Shown here: positions 11,688 through 22,090 of the stretch, piece by piece
Position numbering within the stretch: position 1 is the stretch's first letter
Layout: each line of letters begins with the position of its first letter
Source of the DNA: Gentiana macrophylla
Taxonomy: Eukaryota > Streptophyta > Magnoliopsida > Gentianales > Gentianaceae
DNA length: 64,000 nt
Reading direction: 5' to 3'
Assembly (NCBI GenBank): GCA_026214975.1
Contig: JAOBSW010000553.1
Location: forward strand, 842,442-906,441
Notes under the pieces: generated by a model
What the model was told of the DNA's origin: nothing
The model's input: only the letters and a program-made list of their open reading frames with translations
Database searches by the model: none
Translations under genes and position numbers: made by a program

Positions 11688-14120
11688 TCAAAGGGAAGAG
11701 AAAACGGGATAACCAGGTAAGGAGTGACCGGAATCAACAATGAAAATATTGCCGGATACATATTTGGAGGAGTCATGTATCAAGTAACGAACAAGCGACG
11801 TCAATGCCGGATCAGTGGTACCGAAATCTTTCAAAGGAACCGTTCTCTCAGTAACATTTTTCAGCCAATCTTTCTGTAGAAGTCCCTTTGTTATCTCAGA
11901 TTTGAAAATACCGGGCGCTATTGAATTCACTCTTATGTTGTACTTTCCCAGTTCCATTGCCATTACCTGTTAGTTTTAGTACACAAGCGCGCGCGGCATA
12001 ATATTCAATTAAATACAATGTTTGAAAATGGAACTGGGAAATGATCCTAGCTAGCTAGCTAGCTAGTACCTTTGTCATTGTGTTCAAAGCAACTTTTGAC
12101 GCGGCATATGCAAGGCCACCAGGTACATGTCCACGTTCCAGACCAACAACAGAGGAGATATTGATAACGGATCCACCTCGCTGCTTGGCATCACGCATAT
12201 GTATGCAGACATACTTAGACACCAACCACGCACCGGTTAGGTTTGTCTTTATTGTGTTGCTCCACTCCTCCTCTGTCAAGTCCAATGGATCGTGCTTACG
12301 ACCTGAATCCCACAAAAACAAAATTGCTCTCAAGTAGTTGAGTTAATGCTCCAGAAAAAAAGTAAGGAGGGTAAAGTCTCACATCGGTAAATTAATGTCC
12401 TGCTAACTCCTATATAAGTGTGAGATATAAAGGTTTTGTCAACTCGAGTTAGCCCTTTTAGACCAAGCGAGACCGGCGGTCTAAGCATTTGACCGGACCA
12501 TTAATAACTCATTTAACGCTATGATTGTCATTTAAAAACCATTTACAACTCATTTAACGCTATGATTGTCGTTTAAAGAAAAGCACAAAACCAATGGGTT
12601 GTGTGCTATGTTTAAATAAATAAATTATTAGAACTATCATTTAAAGAAAAGCACAGAACCATTGTATAAATTATTAGAACCAAGTCAAGTCCAGTGCAAT
12701 TGTAACAATGTATTAATTGCTTTGTTGATTGAATCAATTTAATTTGAAAGATATCTACGAATACAACCTTTCATTTTTCGGTAATTTTACGGTAGTCCTC
12801 GTACAACATGTCAACACTGGTCCATTCTTTAAAAAGACAGAAAAAAACCTTAAAAAAGACAGTCATTTTCACAGCAGAGAGACCATAATGTATTCTTAAA
12901 ATCCTTTTGACTAGAACAAGTCATGTAATACTTATGGCCGAACCATCATAAAATTTACGCTTATTTTTTCAATTTTTTCCTTTTTCGTTACAATGAATAC
13001 CACCTTTTGAGAATTTCTTTTTTGCACCCATTTTTTTTCTTACTCCGACATACCAGAAGAAAATAGAGTGATTTAAACACACGCGTTTTATCCACACAAA
13101 AATCTCATTGTTAACATTGTTTTTTCTTCTTTTTTTCCTTTTTCACTAAATACGTTAAATGGTTTGTATCATTTGTATACACATTTTTTGCGGACAAATT
13201 ATGTGCAGAAGAAAATTGTAAGAAAATGCGGGAGATGATCCCCGCCGGTGCAAAGCTCCCAACAGTGCAACGGTGCAATCAATACGGCGTCGTTTCGATC
13301 CGAAACTACACCGTCCCGATACACAGGGGCATCAATACGACGTCATTTTGATGCACTTTGGGTGCACCTTTTACAGATTGCACCGTTGGGGATCCTCAGT
13401 CAGAAAATGCTATGATCATAATAAAGGTATTAACACATTTTCCTGTATCCCACACAAAACATTTTAAAAACATTATAGATTTCAACTTTTAGATTTAGAA
13501 AAAGTAACACTGCAATAGATATTTTAAATTTTACTGTAAACTAAAAATTCTGTAAAATTTCCATTACATCTATCTTATTTATCCAGATTTTGTAAATTTT
13601 TCTTTTATATCTAACTCATTACGTAAAATAGAGAATCTGATGTATTTCATCTTAGATAGAGATTCTGTAAACTGAAAAAATATGTATCTAAAACGTAAAA
13701 TAGAGTATTATTTTAGAGCATCTCATACAAGTGATCTAAAGACGGAAAAAAGACAGACGAAAAATAACCTCTGACGCCGGCGTTATTGATGAGCACGTCG
13801 ATTCGGCTGAAAGCATCCCAAGCTTTCTTCACAGCTGCTTCAATTGAGGCTCCATCAGAACTAACATCAAGCTCCACAGGCACTGCTCTAAGTTCACTCA
13901 GAGAGCTGGAGAGATCCGAGTATGAGCCGAGTCTGTTGATACCGTCGCACAAGGACTTGAGTCGATCGCCTCGGCGAGCTGCTGCTACAATTCTGCAGCC
14001 GGTATTTGCTAAATCAATGCAGAATTCTTTCCCGATTCCGGCTGATGCGCCGGTTACCAGCACTACTTTGCCGTTGAGGTCTGTCCATGGCTCTAGTTGG
14101 CTCGCCACTTGGTTCGACAT
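11688..14120 (-). CDS. SDR2: NAD(P)-dependent short-chain dehydrogenase/reductase, FabG-like
   Basis: Three exons on the minus strand, 14120-13769, 12302-12070 and 11966-11688, encode 287 residues. TGASAGIG is at 23-30, the serine segment INISS at 165-169 region, and YAASK gives Tyr183 and Lys187. The C-terminus is YPVFSSL. Splice sites are GT-AG and the phases equal those of SDR1 and SDR3. Intron 1 (1466 bp) contains short repeats and a MITE-like unit; intron 2 is only 103 bp. The gene is intact and convergent with SDR1. Its start codon is supported by alignment with both paralogues. Substrate and pathway are not evident. A Helitron end lies directly upstream of its TATA-like motif. Confidence 0.9.
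12303..13228 (-). other. SDR2 intron 1, proximal part with short repeats
   Basis: The segment at 12370-12450 (gtctcacatcggtaaat, tataagtgtgagat) resembles the start of a small LTR-type element, but the ends are unclear. The phrase aactcatttaacgctatgat occurs twice (about 12506 and 12548). A tcatttaaagaaaagcaca phrase also recurs (about 12570 and 12638). Confidence 0.4.
13229..13400. mobile_element. Small MITE-like unit in SDR2 intron 1
   Basis: The left end gatgatccccgccggtgca and the right end tgcaccgttggggatcctc are inverted copies. Inside, acggcgtcgtttcgatcc and tacgacgtcattttgatgc form a second, partial repeat. The unit is about 170 bp with no coding potential. Confidence 0.5.
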
Positions 14121-14285
14121 TTTCCTTGTTTACCGAGAGAATTCCACTTCTGATGACTTATTTGGCTTCGAACCTTCGACATGTCTACTCACTTTTTTCA
14201 GACCGTCAAGAAAAAGTTGGATTGAAATCTTTGTGGGTCCCCGCCTACCCGCCTAATTCCTCGTACCAGATTACCAGACGCATCT

Positions 14286-14294
14286 TATTTTATA
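14286..14294 (-). promoter_or_regulatory. TATA-like motif of SDR2 at a Helitron border
   Basis: On the minus strand ATATAAAATAAG lies about 170 bp before the SDR2 ATG, close to the SDR1 spacing. The Helitron-type end TCTATTAAGTGCTAAGG begins at 14295, so native promoter sequence beyond the TATA-like box has been displaced. Confidence 0.4.
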
Positions 14295-14929
14295 TCTATT
14301 AAGTGCTAAGGTACTTTGTCCACAAAAAGCCACATGGTAGTCTTTTGGGCTGACTCATGACACTCAATTTTTTTTCAATTTTTTTTTATCTTCGGTAATC
14401 TAAATTTCAGTTATCGTTATATATAAATCGAATGAGATTTTAAAATTCAATCAAGTGAAAATTTTCGATTTCTCGATTCGATTTTGACATAACAATTGAA
14501 TATCTCTTTCTCTTATTTTATATCTTATATCTTATATATCTTATATCTTATATATATCTATTAAGTGCTAAAAGCTTTGCTCATAAGAAAGTGGCGTGGC
14601 ATTTCTCTACTTACACGCCAAGATCTTAATTTTTTTTTAAAGTAAAACCTAAAATTCGGTTATCGTTATATATAAAACCGAATGAGGCTTAAAATTCAAT
14701 CTACCGAAAATTTTCGATTTCTCGATTCAATTTCGACACAACAATTGAATATTATACACAACAAATTTATATTTCGATACGGTTCATTTTTAGTACCTCC
14801 AACTGATATCTTCTCTATCTAATAAGAAGAGAGGGCAATTGATTCTCAGGCTGACATGTGTCAAGTCCCGATTCTCAGCCGACACGCTAAGAGTTCGCGC
14901 TTTGACACGTGTCAGCAAGGAAAAAATTA

Positions 14930-15322
14930 AAAAAAAATATAAAAGAAAAATGTGCTTCTCTTCTCTTGAACCAAAGGGGAAAAAATTATGAAATTGTATT
15001 AGGAAAAAAAAAGTGCCGGCAGAAAAATAAAATAAAATTGTGCTTCTCTTCAACCGAAGGGGAAAAAATTTATGAAATTGTATTATGGGAAAAAAACATA
15101 CGGAAGATTCATGTATCCATTTTTTCATCGTACCATATCGTATCATATATGTGATGTATATATGATGTATCCAATGTGTATGTACATTTATGTGATATGA
15201 TGTATGTATATACACATCTAGAATAGAAAATAGTGTCGTTCTATTTAACAAAAAAATAGAATTTGTATTAAAAAAATTATATAAAAAAACTCTAAGGGAG
15301 ATTCATGTATCCATTTCATGAT

Positions 15323-15377
<55 letters not shown>

Positions 15378-15450
15378 TGTATCCAATGTGTATGTACATT
15401 TATGTGATATGATGTATCTATATATACACATCTAGAAATGTAAAATAGCG
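14930..15450 (+). repeat. Direct duplications inside Helitron B
   Basis: Two pairs are visible. A ggggaaaaaattatgaaatt phrase recurs at about 14978 and 15059. A longer block (gattcatgtatccat, ccaatgtgtatgtacatt, tatgtgatatgatgtat, tacacatctagaa) recurs at about 15108-15225 and 15299-15440. The second copy contains the (TA)n run. Confidence 0.65.
15325..15375. repeat. (TA)n microsatellite
   Basis: About 25 uninterrupted TA units inside the second copy of the duplicated block of Helitron B. Confidence 0.95.
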
Positions 15451-15479
15451 TATGTACATTTTTTCGTTCATATAGACTA

Positions 15480-16190
15480 TTTGAAGGAGAATGAGATTTC
15501 GCACTGAATGGACTTCTCTCCCGGACGCCACAAATGAATGACGTGTCGAGAGGAGGAACCGCACCTTGTTAGACACGGTACGATCCATGATGAGCTATGA
15601 TGTTCTCCCAAAATCATTTTGGGGGTATGCTCTAGAAACCGCATCCTATACACTGAACCGAGTTTCATCAAAGACGGTTGACTCTACGCCATACGAGGTA
15701 TGGACCAAGAGAAAACCGAGCCTAGGTCATCTAAAACCTCGGGGTTGTCCGACTTACGTGAAGCGGATGATGCCCGATAAATTAGAGCCTGTGTCCGACA
15801 AATGTCTATTTGTGGGATATCCTAGTGGAAACCAAAGTGGTACCAATTTTACCATCCCGAGGAACAAAAGGTGTTTGTTGCCGAGGATTGGCCACTTTAC
15901 GGAGAAAGAGTTTATTTCGGATAGGGTCCGTGGGAGTAAAATTGATCTTGAAAAATTCGAGAACCACTTACGGATAACGATCGGTTGATGGAAGTAGAGG
16001 ACTTGCCACACACCTGGATGTGACACCGGCCTCTACCGTGGGCACACTAGCACCTCGCAGATCCACCAGGGAACGCCGTGAACCCGAAAGGTACACATGC
16101 GTATATCTCATGGAAGATGAGGACCCTAAAGCCGTCCATCGTACGGGCCTCGTGAGGGGCTGGACCCTTACCCAGTTTATCGTCTCTTTT
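15480..16190 (+). pseudogene. Copia integrase fragment
   Basis: The plus frame contains LLDTVRSMMSY, LPKSFWGYALETASYTLNRV, TPYEVWTKRKPSLGHLKPRG and CLFVGYP, which are hallmarks of the C-terminal part of Ty1/copia integrase. It continues to PRRSTRERREPERY from the linker before reverse transcriptase. Upstream and downstream domains are absent. It then abuts gypsy sequence near 16195. A stop near 15985 and frame changes show decay. Confidence 0.8.
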
Positions 16191-16194
16191 CCCC

Positions 16195-16638
16195 CTCGAC
16201 CTCCATTGTCGGATGTAGGGGTTAGACATTAATAAACACAGGAGAAAGAAAAAGAAGGGGTAGAAATAAAAAAAGACGCTTACTTGGTGTTTGAGATTGT
16301 GTGAAGGAAATGGCAAATAGATTTCTTCTCCGGCTCTTTTCTCCCTTTTATGCTTGCAAAGATCTTCAAATGATGTGAAAGGACGTGATTGAGGAGTTAT
16401 AAGAAGTTGTAACCCTCGCAAATCGCGAGAATCAAGGCATGACGTTACGGTTGGCGTAAGACGAGGCGTTAGTGCGCCAGGACGTCTAATGCATCGCCAT
16501 GATTGGCTAGCGTTACGGGTGTCGATGAAGCGTTAGTGTTTTTTCCGCCAAATAATGATTCAACTCGAGGGACGATTTCAAAATGACAGATTCGACCTCG
16601 GACGATGGGAGTCGCCTCTCTCGATTCTGGGGGGCTTA
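16195..16638 (+). mobile_element. Second gypsy 3' end: start of antisense ORF, leader and polypurine tract
   Basis: The stretch is collinear with 7250-7713 in the first element: an antisense ATG at 16229 (MSNPYIRQ on the minus strand), a GTAAGC-like site at 16283, a TATA-like motif at 16344-16352 (minus) and the polypurine tract ctggggggc before 16639. Only about 10-20 codons of the antisense ORF remain before the copia junction. Confidence 0.6.
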
Positions 16639-17326
16639 TGACGATACGGGGTTTCACCCCTACACGTGTCGTCTATCGGTTGGTCCTCACGTCATGAATA
16701 AGTGCCAAGGTATGCGCGCCGAGGCACGAGGTAGTCTACGACGATCAGCATTCGAGCAGTGTAGGTCAGTGGTCCAGAGTCGGTCTAACGCAAGTCGAAT
16801 AGGTCGACTTCGAGGACAAAGTCAATGACGATGACAAATTACGTCACCGGGCTTCTATTAATCTAGTGTTGAATATCCAAGACCCTAATGCACTGTAAAC
16901 GTGGTGGTTGTTTATGTTATTTGTGGCTGAGTCTAAGAGCTTGTCTTAGATTGCCTACGTATCCTGTAATTGTCCAGGAATCAAGCCTTACGTAGTTCCT
17001 GGATCGTGGTATTTATAGTGATAATGCGTGCCCTAACCCTAATATTAGGTCGGTTCTAGCTATTGTCATATTTACCCTCAATGGGCCTTGCTCCTTGCCC
17101 AAGTTATCATACTGATAATGGGCCTTCATAGCTGGTGCGGACTCTGTCCTCGAGGTCGACCTGATCGACTTGCGCTAGACCGACTTTGGACCACCGACCT
17201 ACACTGCTCGAATGCTGATCGTCGTAGACTACCTCGTGCCTCGACGCGCATACCTTGGCACTTATTCATGACGTGAGGACCAACCGATAGACGACACATG
17301 GAGAGGTGAAATTCCGTATCGTCATA
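16637..17326. repeat. 188-bp inverted repeat of gypsy LTR starts with a 314-bp centre
   Basis: Arm 1 (16637-16824) and arm 2 (17139-17326) are inverted copies, ungapped, differing by roughly 12 bases in the 180 I compared. Each outer end carries TGACGATACGG. The arms are U3 starts of two LTRs facing each other. The minus-strand LTR 17324-16826 is complete (ends TGACGA/TCGTCA), and a plus-strand LTR is truncated after ~185 bp at 16823. Confidence 0.85.
16826..17324 (-). mobile_element. Complete gypsy LTR in minus orientation
   Basis: It is 499 bp, reading minus from TGACGATACGGAATTTCACC to TTTGTCATCGTCA. Its TATA-like TATAAATA is at 17010-17017, and ggaactacgtaaggcttgat follows, as in the LTR at 7714-8266. 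No primer-binding site follows it; instead it meets the truncated opposite LTR. Confidence 0.65.
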
Positions 17327-17823
17327 TATAGAATCGATATATGGTTAGTTATATACTTTTCTTTTTTCCGATATATGTTAGATCAATGCATATGATGAAG
17401 TAAAATATTGAATCGATTTAGTGAAAATTAACATATGCATTTAACATTAGTTAAATACATAAAATAAATATATTGCATTATTGCTATTACAGTTTCTTTT
17501 CCGGAGTTTATGAAAACGGATGAAAAATCACATTAATATTTATTCATATTTTTCGATGTATGTTATATCAATGCTGAGTATCATAGACTAAAATATACAA
17601 TGGATGGAATCAATAAAAATGCATGCTGTAACTTTTGCAATCATCATATTCCACTATCTTTTGTAAGTTATGGTAAATTAAAACCTATGTATCTTTTGAA
17701 CTATATGGCTTAAGTATAAATAAAAATGCATACCAGAATTATTTGGTTTATGTGAATGCTTCATCTTTTAAACTATATGACTTTCATATTTTTTCAACTT
17801 CTACGTTTACATCCTCACAGGCA
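17327..17823. other. AT-rich part of Helitron B
   Basis: Non-coding sequence between the gypsy LTR and the Helitron 3' hairpin. It contains two similar stretches (tccgatatatgttagatcaatgc near 17367 and ttcgatgtatgttatatcaatgc near 17551). Confidence 0.45.
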
Positions 17824-17904
17824 CACCGTGCCTTGCACGGTGTGGGATTCACCACTAGTATATCTATTAAGTGCTAAGGCACTTTGCCCACAAGAGGCCA
17901 CGTG

Positions 17905-17909
17905 GCAGC
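17905..17909 (+). repeat. Target-site duplication (left) of the copia element
   Basis: GCAGC before the 5' LTR is matched by GCAGC at 37763-37767 after the 3' LTR. This 5-bp duplication fixes both ends of the insertion in Helitron C. Confidence 0.85.
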
Positions 17910-18599
17910 TGTTAGGTGTGATGCCCGAAAGACAATTTTGTAATTGTTTTATTTAATAAATGAAATGATGTTATTATTCATATTTATTATTCTCATATTC
18001 ACCGATGTGACAATAGTATCTACACTACATAAAACCCTAAGTATATCGTTTATGTAATCACTTAACTCAGTGTATGATATATACACAGGAGGATTGAGTT
18101 AGTGAAGATGTACTTAAAATACAATTAGCCCGTAGTGAAGTTAATCGAGAGTATCGGGTCTCTCCTTTAGCGTGCTATTAATGCGCGCCTAACAAAATAG
18201 GTGTGATTGTCTTATCCTGACTTTCGGTTAAGAGAACCTAATGGGGCATTTATATATGATAGATATATCATATAGAAATTTGGACCGATTTGATTAGAGT
18301 TCACGATATAATTCCGTAATCGAGAAGTCTTATCGAATCAATTGATGATCATATTTATGGATATATCTTAACTAGTCATTAACCCGTGCAATGCACGGGA
18401 GAACACAACATTTGGAAATTAATAGTAAGGAAAAAGGGCAACATAGAATAATTATTTTAAGAACACAAAATAAAATGCAAGTGTGCAAAATGAGTGGTAA
18501 AGCAAAACGACAACATAAAATGAAATTTATATGTGCAAACATATCTCACATGTCAGTCATATAGTAATTACAATGAAAAGCAAATGATTCGTCTTGTAA

Positions 18600-18795
18600 G
18601 CATCTACTTTCTCCATAAACAGCGCATTGTACTTCTCAAGAAGCCTCTCATTCTCTTTTTGAAATCATAAAGGCATTTGTAGCATAATCCGTAAATAGTT
18701 TTCTCCATAAATAGCTCATTGCCTTTTTCAGGAAGCCACTCATTCTCTTTTTGTAAGCATGAAGGCATTCTTAGCATAATCCGCAAATAGTCATC
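18600..18795 (+). repeat. Two-copy ~92-bp tandem repeat near the Helitron A 3' end
   Basis: The phrases tttctccataaa, cattctctttttg and agcataatccg recur in order at about 18609 and 18700. A minus-strand frame here is repetitive and unlikely to be coding. Confidence 0.75.
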
Positions 18796-21700
18796 AAGCC
18801 TAAAAGTATAGATTAAATTTACGGATAAAAAATAAAAAAATTTAGCTCAATCAAAATCCCTATCCCCAAATAATTTAGGGATTTCTTTGACAATTATTCT
18901 CCGATTTGATGCCTATTTACAGCTCCAACACTTGTTTGTAAAACTTGCCTGATGTATGATCAAGATTGTGGTTTTGTATCAAGCTAAATTTATTTGTACT
19001 GCTCATGCTAGAATGAGGATAAGTGGCGGTTACCTGAGTATTAATTTGCCTTACTTGGCTGGAGCGCTGCAAGAAATGTTGCACTCATCATGCATTAGGA
19101 TGTACCTGTTATGAAAGCATCGACTTACTGCACTTGAATTATTGCAGTATGGGGTGTGACAGCTGAAGACAACACACTATGAAAAGGAGAAATCATATGT
19201 TACAACTATTGTAAAAATGTGCAATATGTCCATCCATTTCTACCTTCTCCGTTATACACCCATCTAGTATTTAAAAGAAGTAAAAATGAATGGACATGAT
19301 GTATCCACTTTATTTATTCATAAAATAAAGCCATTGACAGATGTACAAATTAAAATTGTCTAATAGTTCATAAACACAAATGCTAACTTTAGAAGGGTTG
19401 TTTAAGGAGAAGAATCTTGTTGGGAAAAAAAAGTGAACAATTTCTAAGGATTACGCATGTATGTACATTATAAACAGCTCCATGAATAATATAGGCCCTT
19501 CCATTTCCCACAGCACATCAAGAAAGATAATTGAGCATCTGGAATGTTAGCATGTAGTGTCGTAATTTTTATGCATGCCTCATTAAAGTTACATCTTTCC
19601 TTCTTAATGTATAGCAATAATCCCCACAAATCCACAGTGACCCCCTTGCATATTAGAAATAAAGCAATGTTGTCGCATATTGTTTCTAAGTAATGAAATC
19701 CATGGAGTAAAAGGAAGGATTTGCACAGAAAAAATTGTTACCTTTCATCCAGGTATGAAAAATCTTCAATTCCATTCCAACACACTGACCATAACATATA
19801 GGTAATTGCCCTTCCGTATATTGCAAAGTTTAGCGCTTTAAGTGTCGTCGTCACACTCACATCTCTAAGAAACTACACAAAAAGACAGGAAAAAACACAT
19901 CAAAGGAAACTCAATATATCAAACTGTAAGCAAATAAAATCACCAATTACCGAAGTAATTTCTTTGCATTGCACGGGTTAACACAGCCGAGGTAAAAAAA
20001 TTAATCACTTTCTGATTGTAGATGCATTAATGTTGATAATCAAGTAGTTTTCTGATTATATGTACATTAATCTTGAAAATAAAACAAAAGCTTCGGTGTA
20101 AAAATTACACAAAAACGATAAAGAACTATGCAAAACAAAAGAGGAAGAGAGACAAAAGTTATTACCACTGAATTGCCGCTAAAGGGAGCCCTTGAGGCTT
20201 AGAAACTTGATGATATGGATCCCTACGACCTGAGAAACAAATTTCAGCACCAATGGTCTCCAAATGGATTTCAGCACTAAGCAAAAGTTTTGGCTGCATC
20301 AAAGGCCTAGGTGCATCCAAATGACATCAAACAGCCACGAAATGGTATTCAAAAACAATAAACTTACACACAAACAAATACAACTACAACTACTGTGTCA
20401 ACAAATAGATTTAATGAAGGAGCGATGATGTTATGGCTGTCCCTGCAATATATCCATAAAGAAACACGACAACATTTACAAAGCAATAAATGAAATTCAC
20501 AATAAATTGAGCACCAAGGCCATCACAATGCTTATTACTGTATAGCAGTTCACCTGTAAACATCAAATTCATTACCAACAATCAATTCAGACAAACAAAA
20601 TAATAATTTTTGAAGTTACTTTAAACTTTTTCATGACTTTTAAAGCATATGAGCATAGAATTCATGGAAGAATTTAAGCATAAAACCAACTCATCTTGCA
20701 TAGTCATTCAGGCCTTCTTAGATGTGTTGTGCATCGATGGTTTAAGCAACGGGTCAGCGCATCTACATACGTGCAAGCAAAATAAAATATTTACAAAACA
20801 TAAATATTTAAGATAACATCAAAAAATTACTCCTAACTATATCTCTACAGTTCCACCAACCTTGTTAATCGCATCAACACTCAAAAAACTACTCCTAACA
20901 AAATCTTTACGGTTCCAGCAACCTTGTTAACCGCATTAACAGACAATTGATATGTATGTATCCAAATATTAGAAGCATTTAGTCTATCCTCTTCATGAAA
21001 AGACTTAAATAATCAATTGTACTATTCAGGAAATCGTTCCTTCACTACCTATCAAGTTTCCTTCAATACCCACCAAATTTTCTTAAAATTTATTCAGATC
21101 AACCTCTTGATACCGATCTTTAACTCTATTCCACAACTTTTAGAAGCAACCCTCTTTTAGAGAATAAAGGATAGCTATTCATTATTACACTATAAAAATA
21201 AAAAATAAAAAAATCAGATCTTTCATTAAAACAAATGAAAAGAAGTTGACGGCAGCCTTACCATTTGCATGTCATCCCAAGAGAAAAACTATACTTCATT
21301 TTTATTCCAAACAACTAAATAATGATCTTTTATCAGAGGGCGTATACGCGCACACACACAAAAAGAGAAAAAAAAAACATAACAGACTAATGTATTGAAT
21401 TCTTGATGGAGACTTCATATATAGTCGTTCTTGTACCTCCTTCTTTGAAAATCAGGTAAATATAGTGTCTTGTAGTTTATCTTCATCACATGATTTCAAC
21501 CTGTAAAAAGATCCATCGAATAACAGTTTAAAAAAAAAATACCGAAATGCGAACACAATATAATCAATCAAATCAAATAATATAAAAATCGTCACACAAA
21601 GAAACTTCACCATGATGAACATAAAACCATGTTTGAGATAATAAATTTTAGACAGGTCATTCAGGCACGAAAGATCAGATAATCGTTTCAGAAAATTGGG

Positions 21701-22090
21701 TTACGAAATGTTCCAGCATGAAGAACGACAGCAAAAATTATATGTTGACAATGAAACCAACCATACGATTCAAAATCAACAGCGATGTAATGAATCGATC
21801 GTTCCAATCTAATGAATCGATCGTTCCAATCAATACATTACCATGATAGTATTTGTTAAATCAGCCCGATCTCAGAACTCCGGCTTCATCGTCGTCGATG
21901 TAGACTTAGAGCATAACGGTAGAGAAGCGGCGAGCCGCGGTGTGTGCAGAATGATGGGAATGAAAGAGCTAGGGTTAAAAAAAGGGGCTTAAGGTTAAAA
22001 AGGGTGTTTCACCACAAATCTTGGGGATATAATTTTTTTGTTCGGAATCACAGAATGCTTGATCTTTTGAGCCTCTAAATCTTCGCGTTT
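18796..22090. other. Helitron A interior, possible captured gene sequence
   Basis: Long non-coding stretch with no frame above ~60 codons. Small duplications are seen at 20819-20940 (caaccttgttaa twice) and 21790-21835 (atgaatcgatcgttccaatc twice). The end near 21880-22000, read minus, looks like a plant 5' UTR with taaccctagctctttcattc. I could not name a captured gene. At 19967-19983 a ttgcattgcacgggttaac phrase resembles an older Helitron 3' end without the CTAG. Confidence 0.4.

Larger units (their letters stand above)
14295..17858 (+). mobile_element. Helitron B with copia and gypsy insertions
   Basis: The 5' end TCTATTAAGTGCTAAGG appears at 14295 and again, nested or duplicated, at 14557. 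The 3' end has the hairpin CACCGTGCCTTGCACGGTG (17824-17842), 12 bases, then CTAG (17855-17858) followed by T. Insertion is between A and T, as is typical of Helitrons. No Rep/helicase frame is visible, so it is non-autonomous. It has been enlarged by retroelement fragments at 15480-17324. Which of the two 5' ends belongs to this 3' end is uncertain. Confidence 0.65.

Noticed and set aside
16637..17326. A single LTR with 188-bp internal inverted ends
   Set aside because: The minus-strand LTR already has matching ends at 17324 and 16826 and a length close to the first LTR, so two LTRs explain the pattern better.
19963..19985. Additional Helitron 3' end (ttgcattgcacgggttaac)
   Set aside because: Half of the hairpin is missing and no CTAG follows, so it cannot be called as an end.
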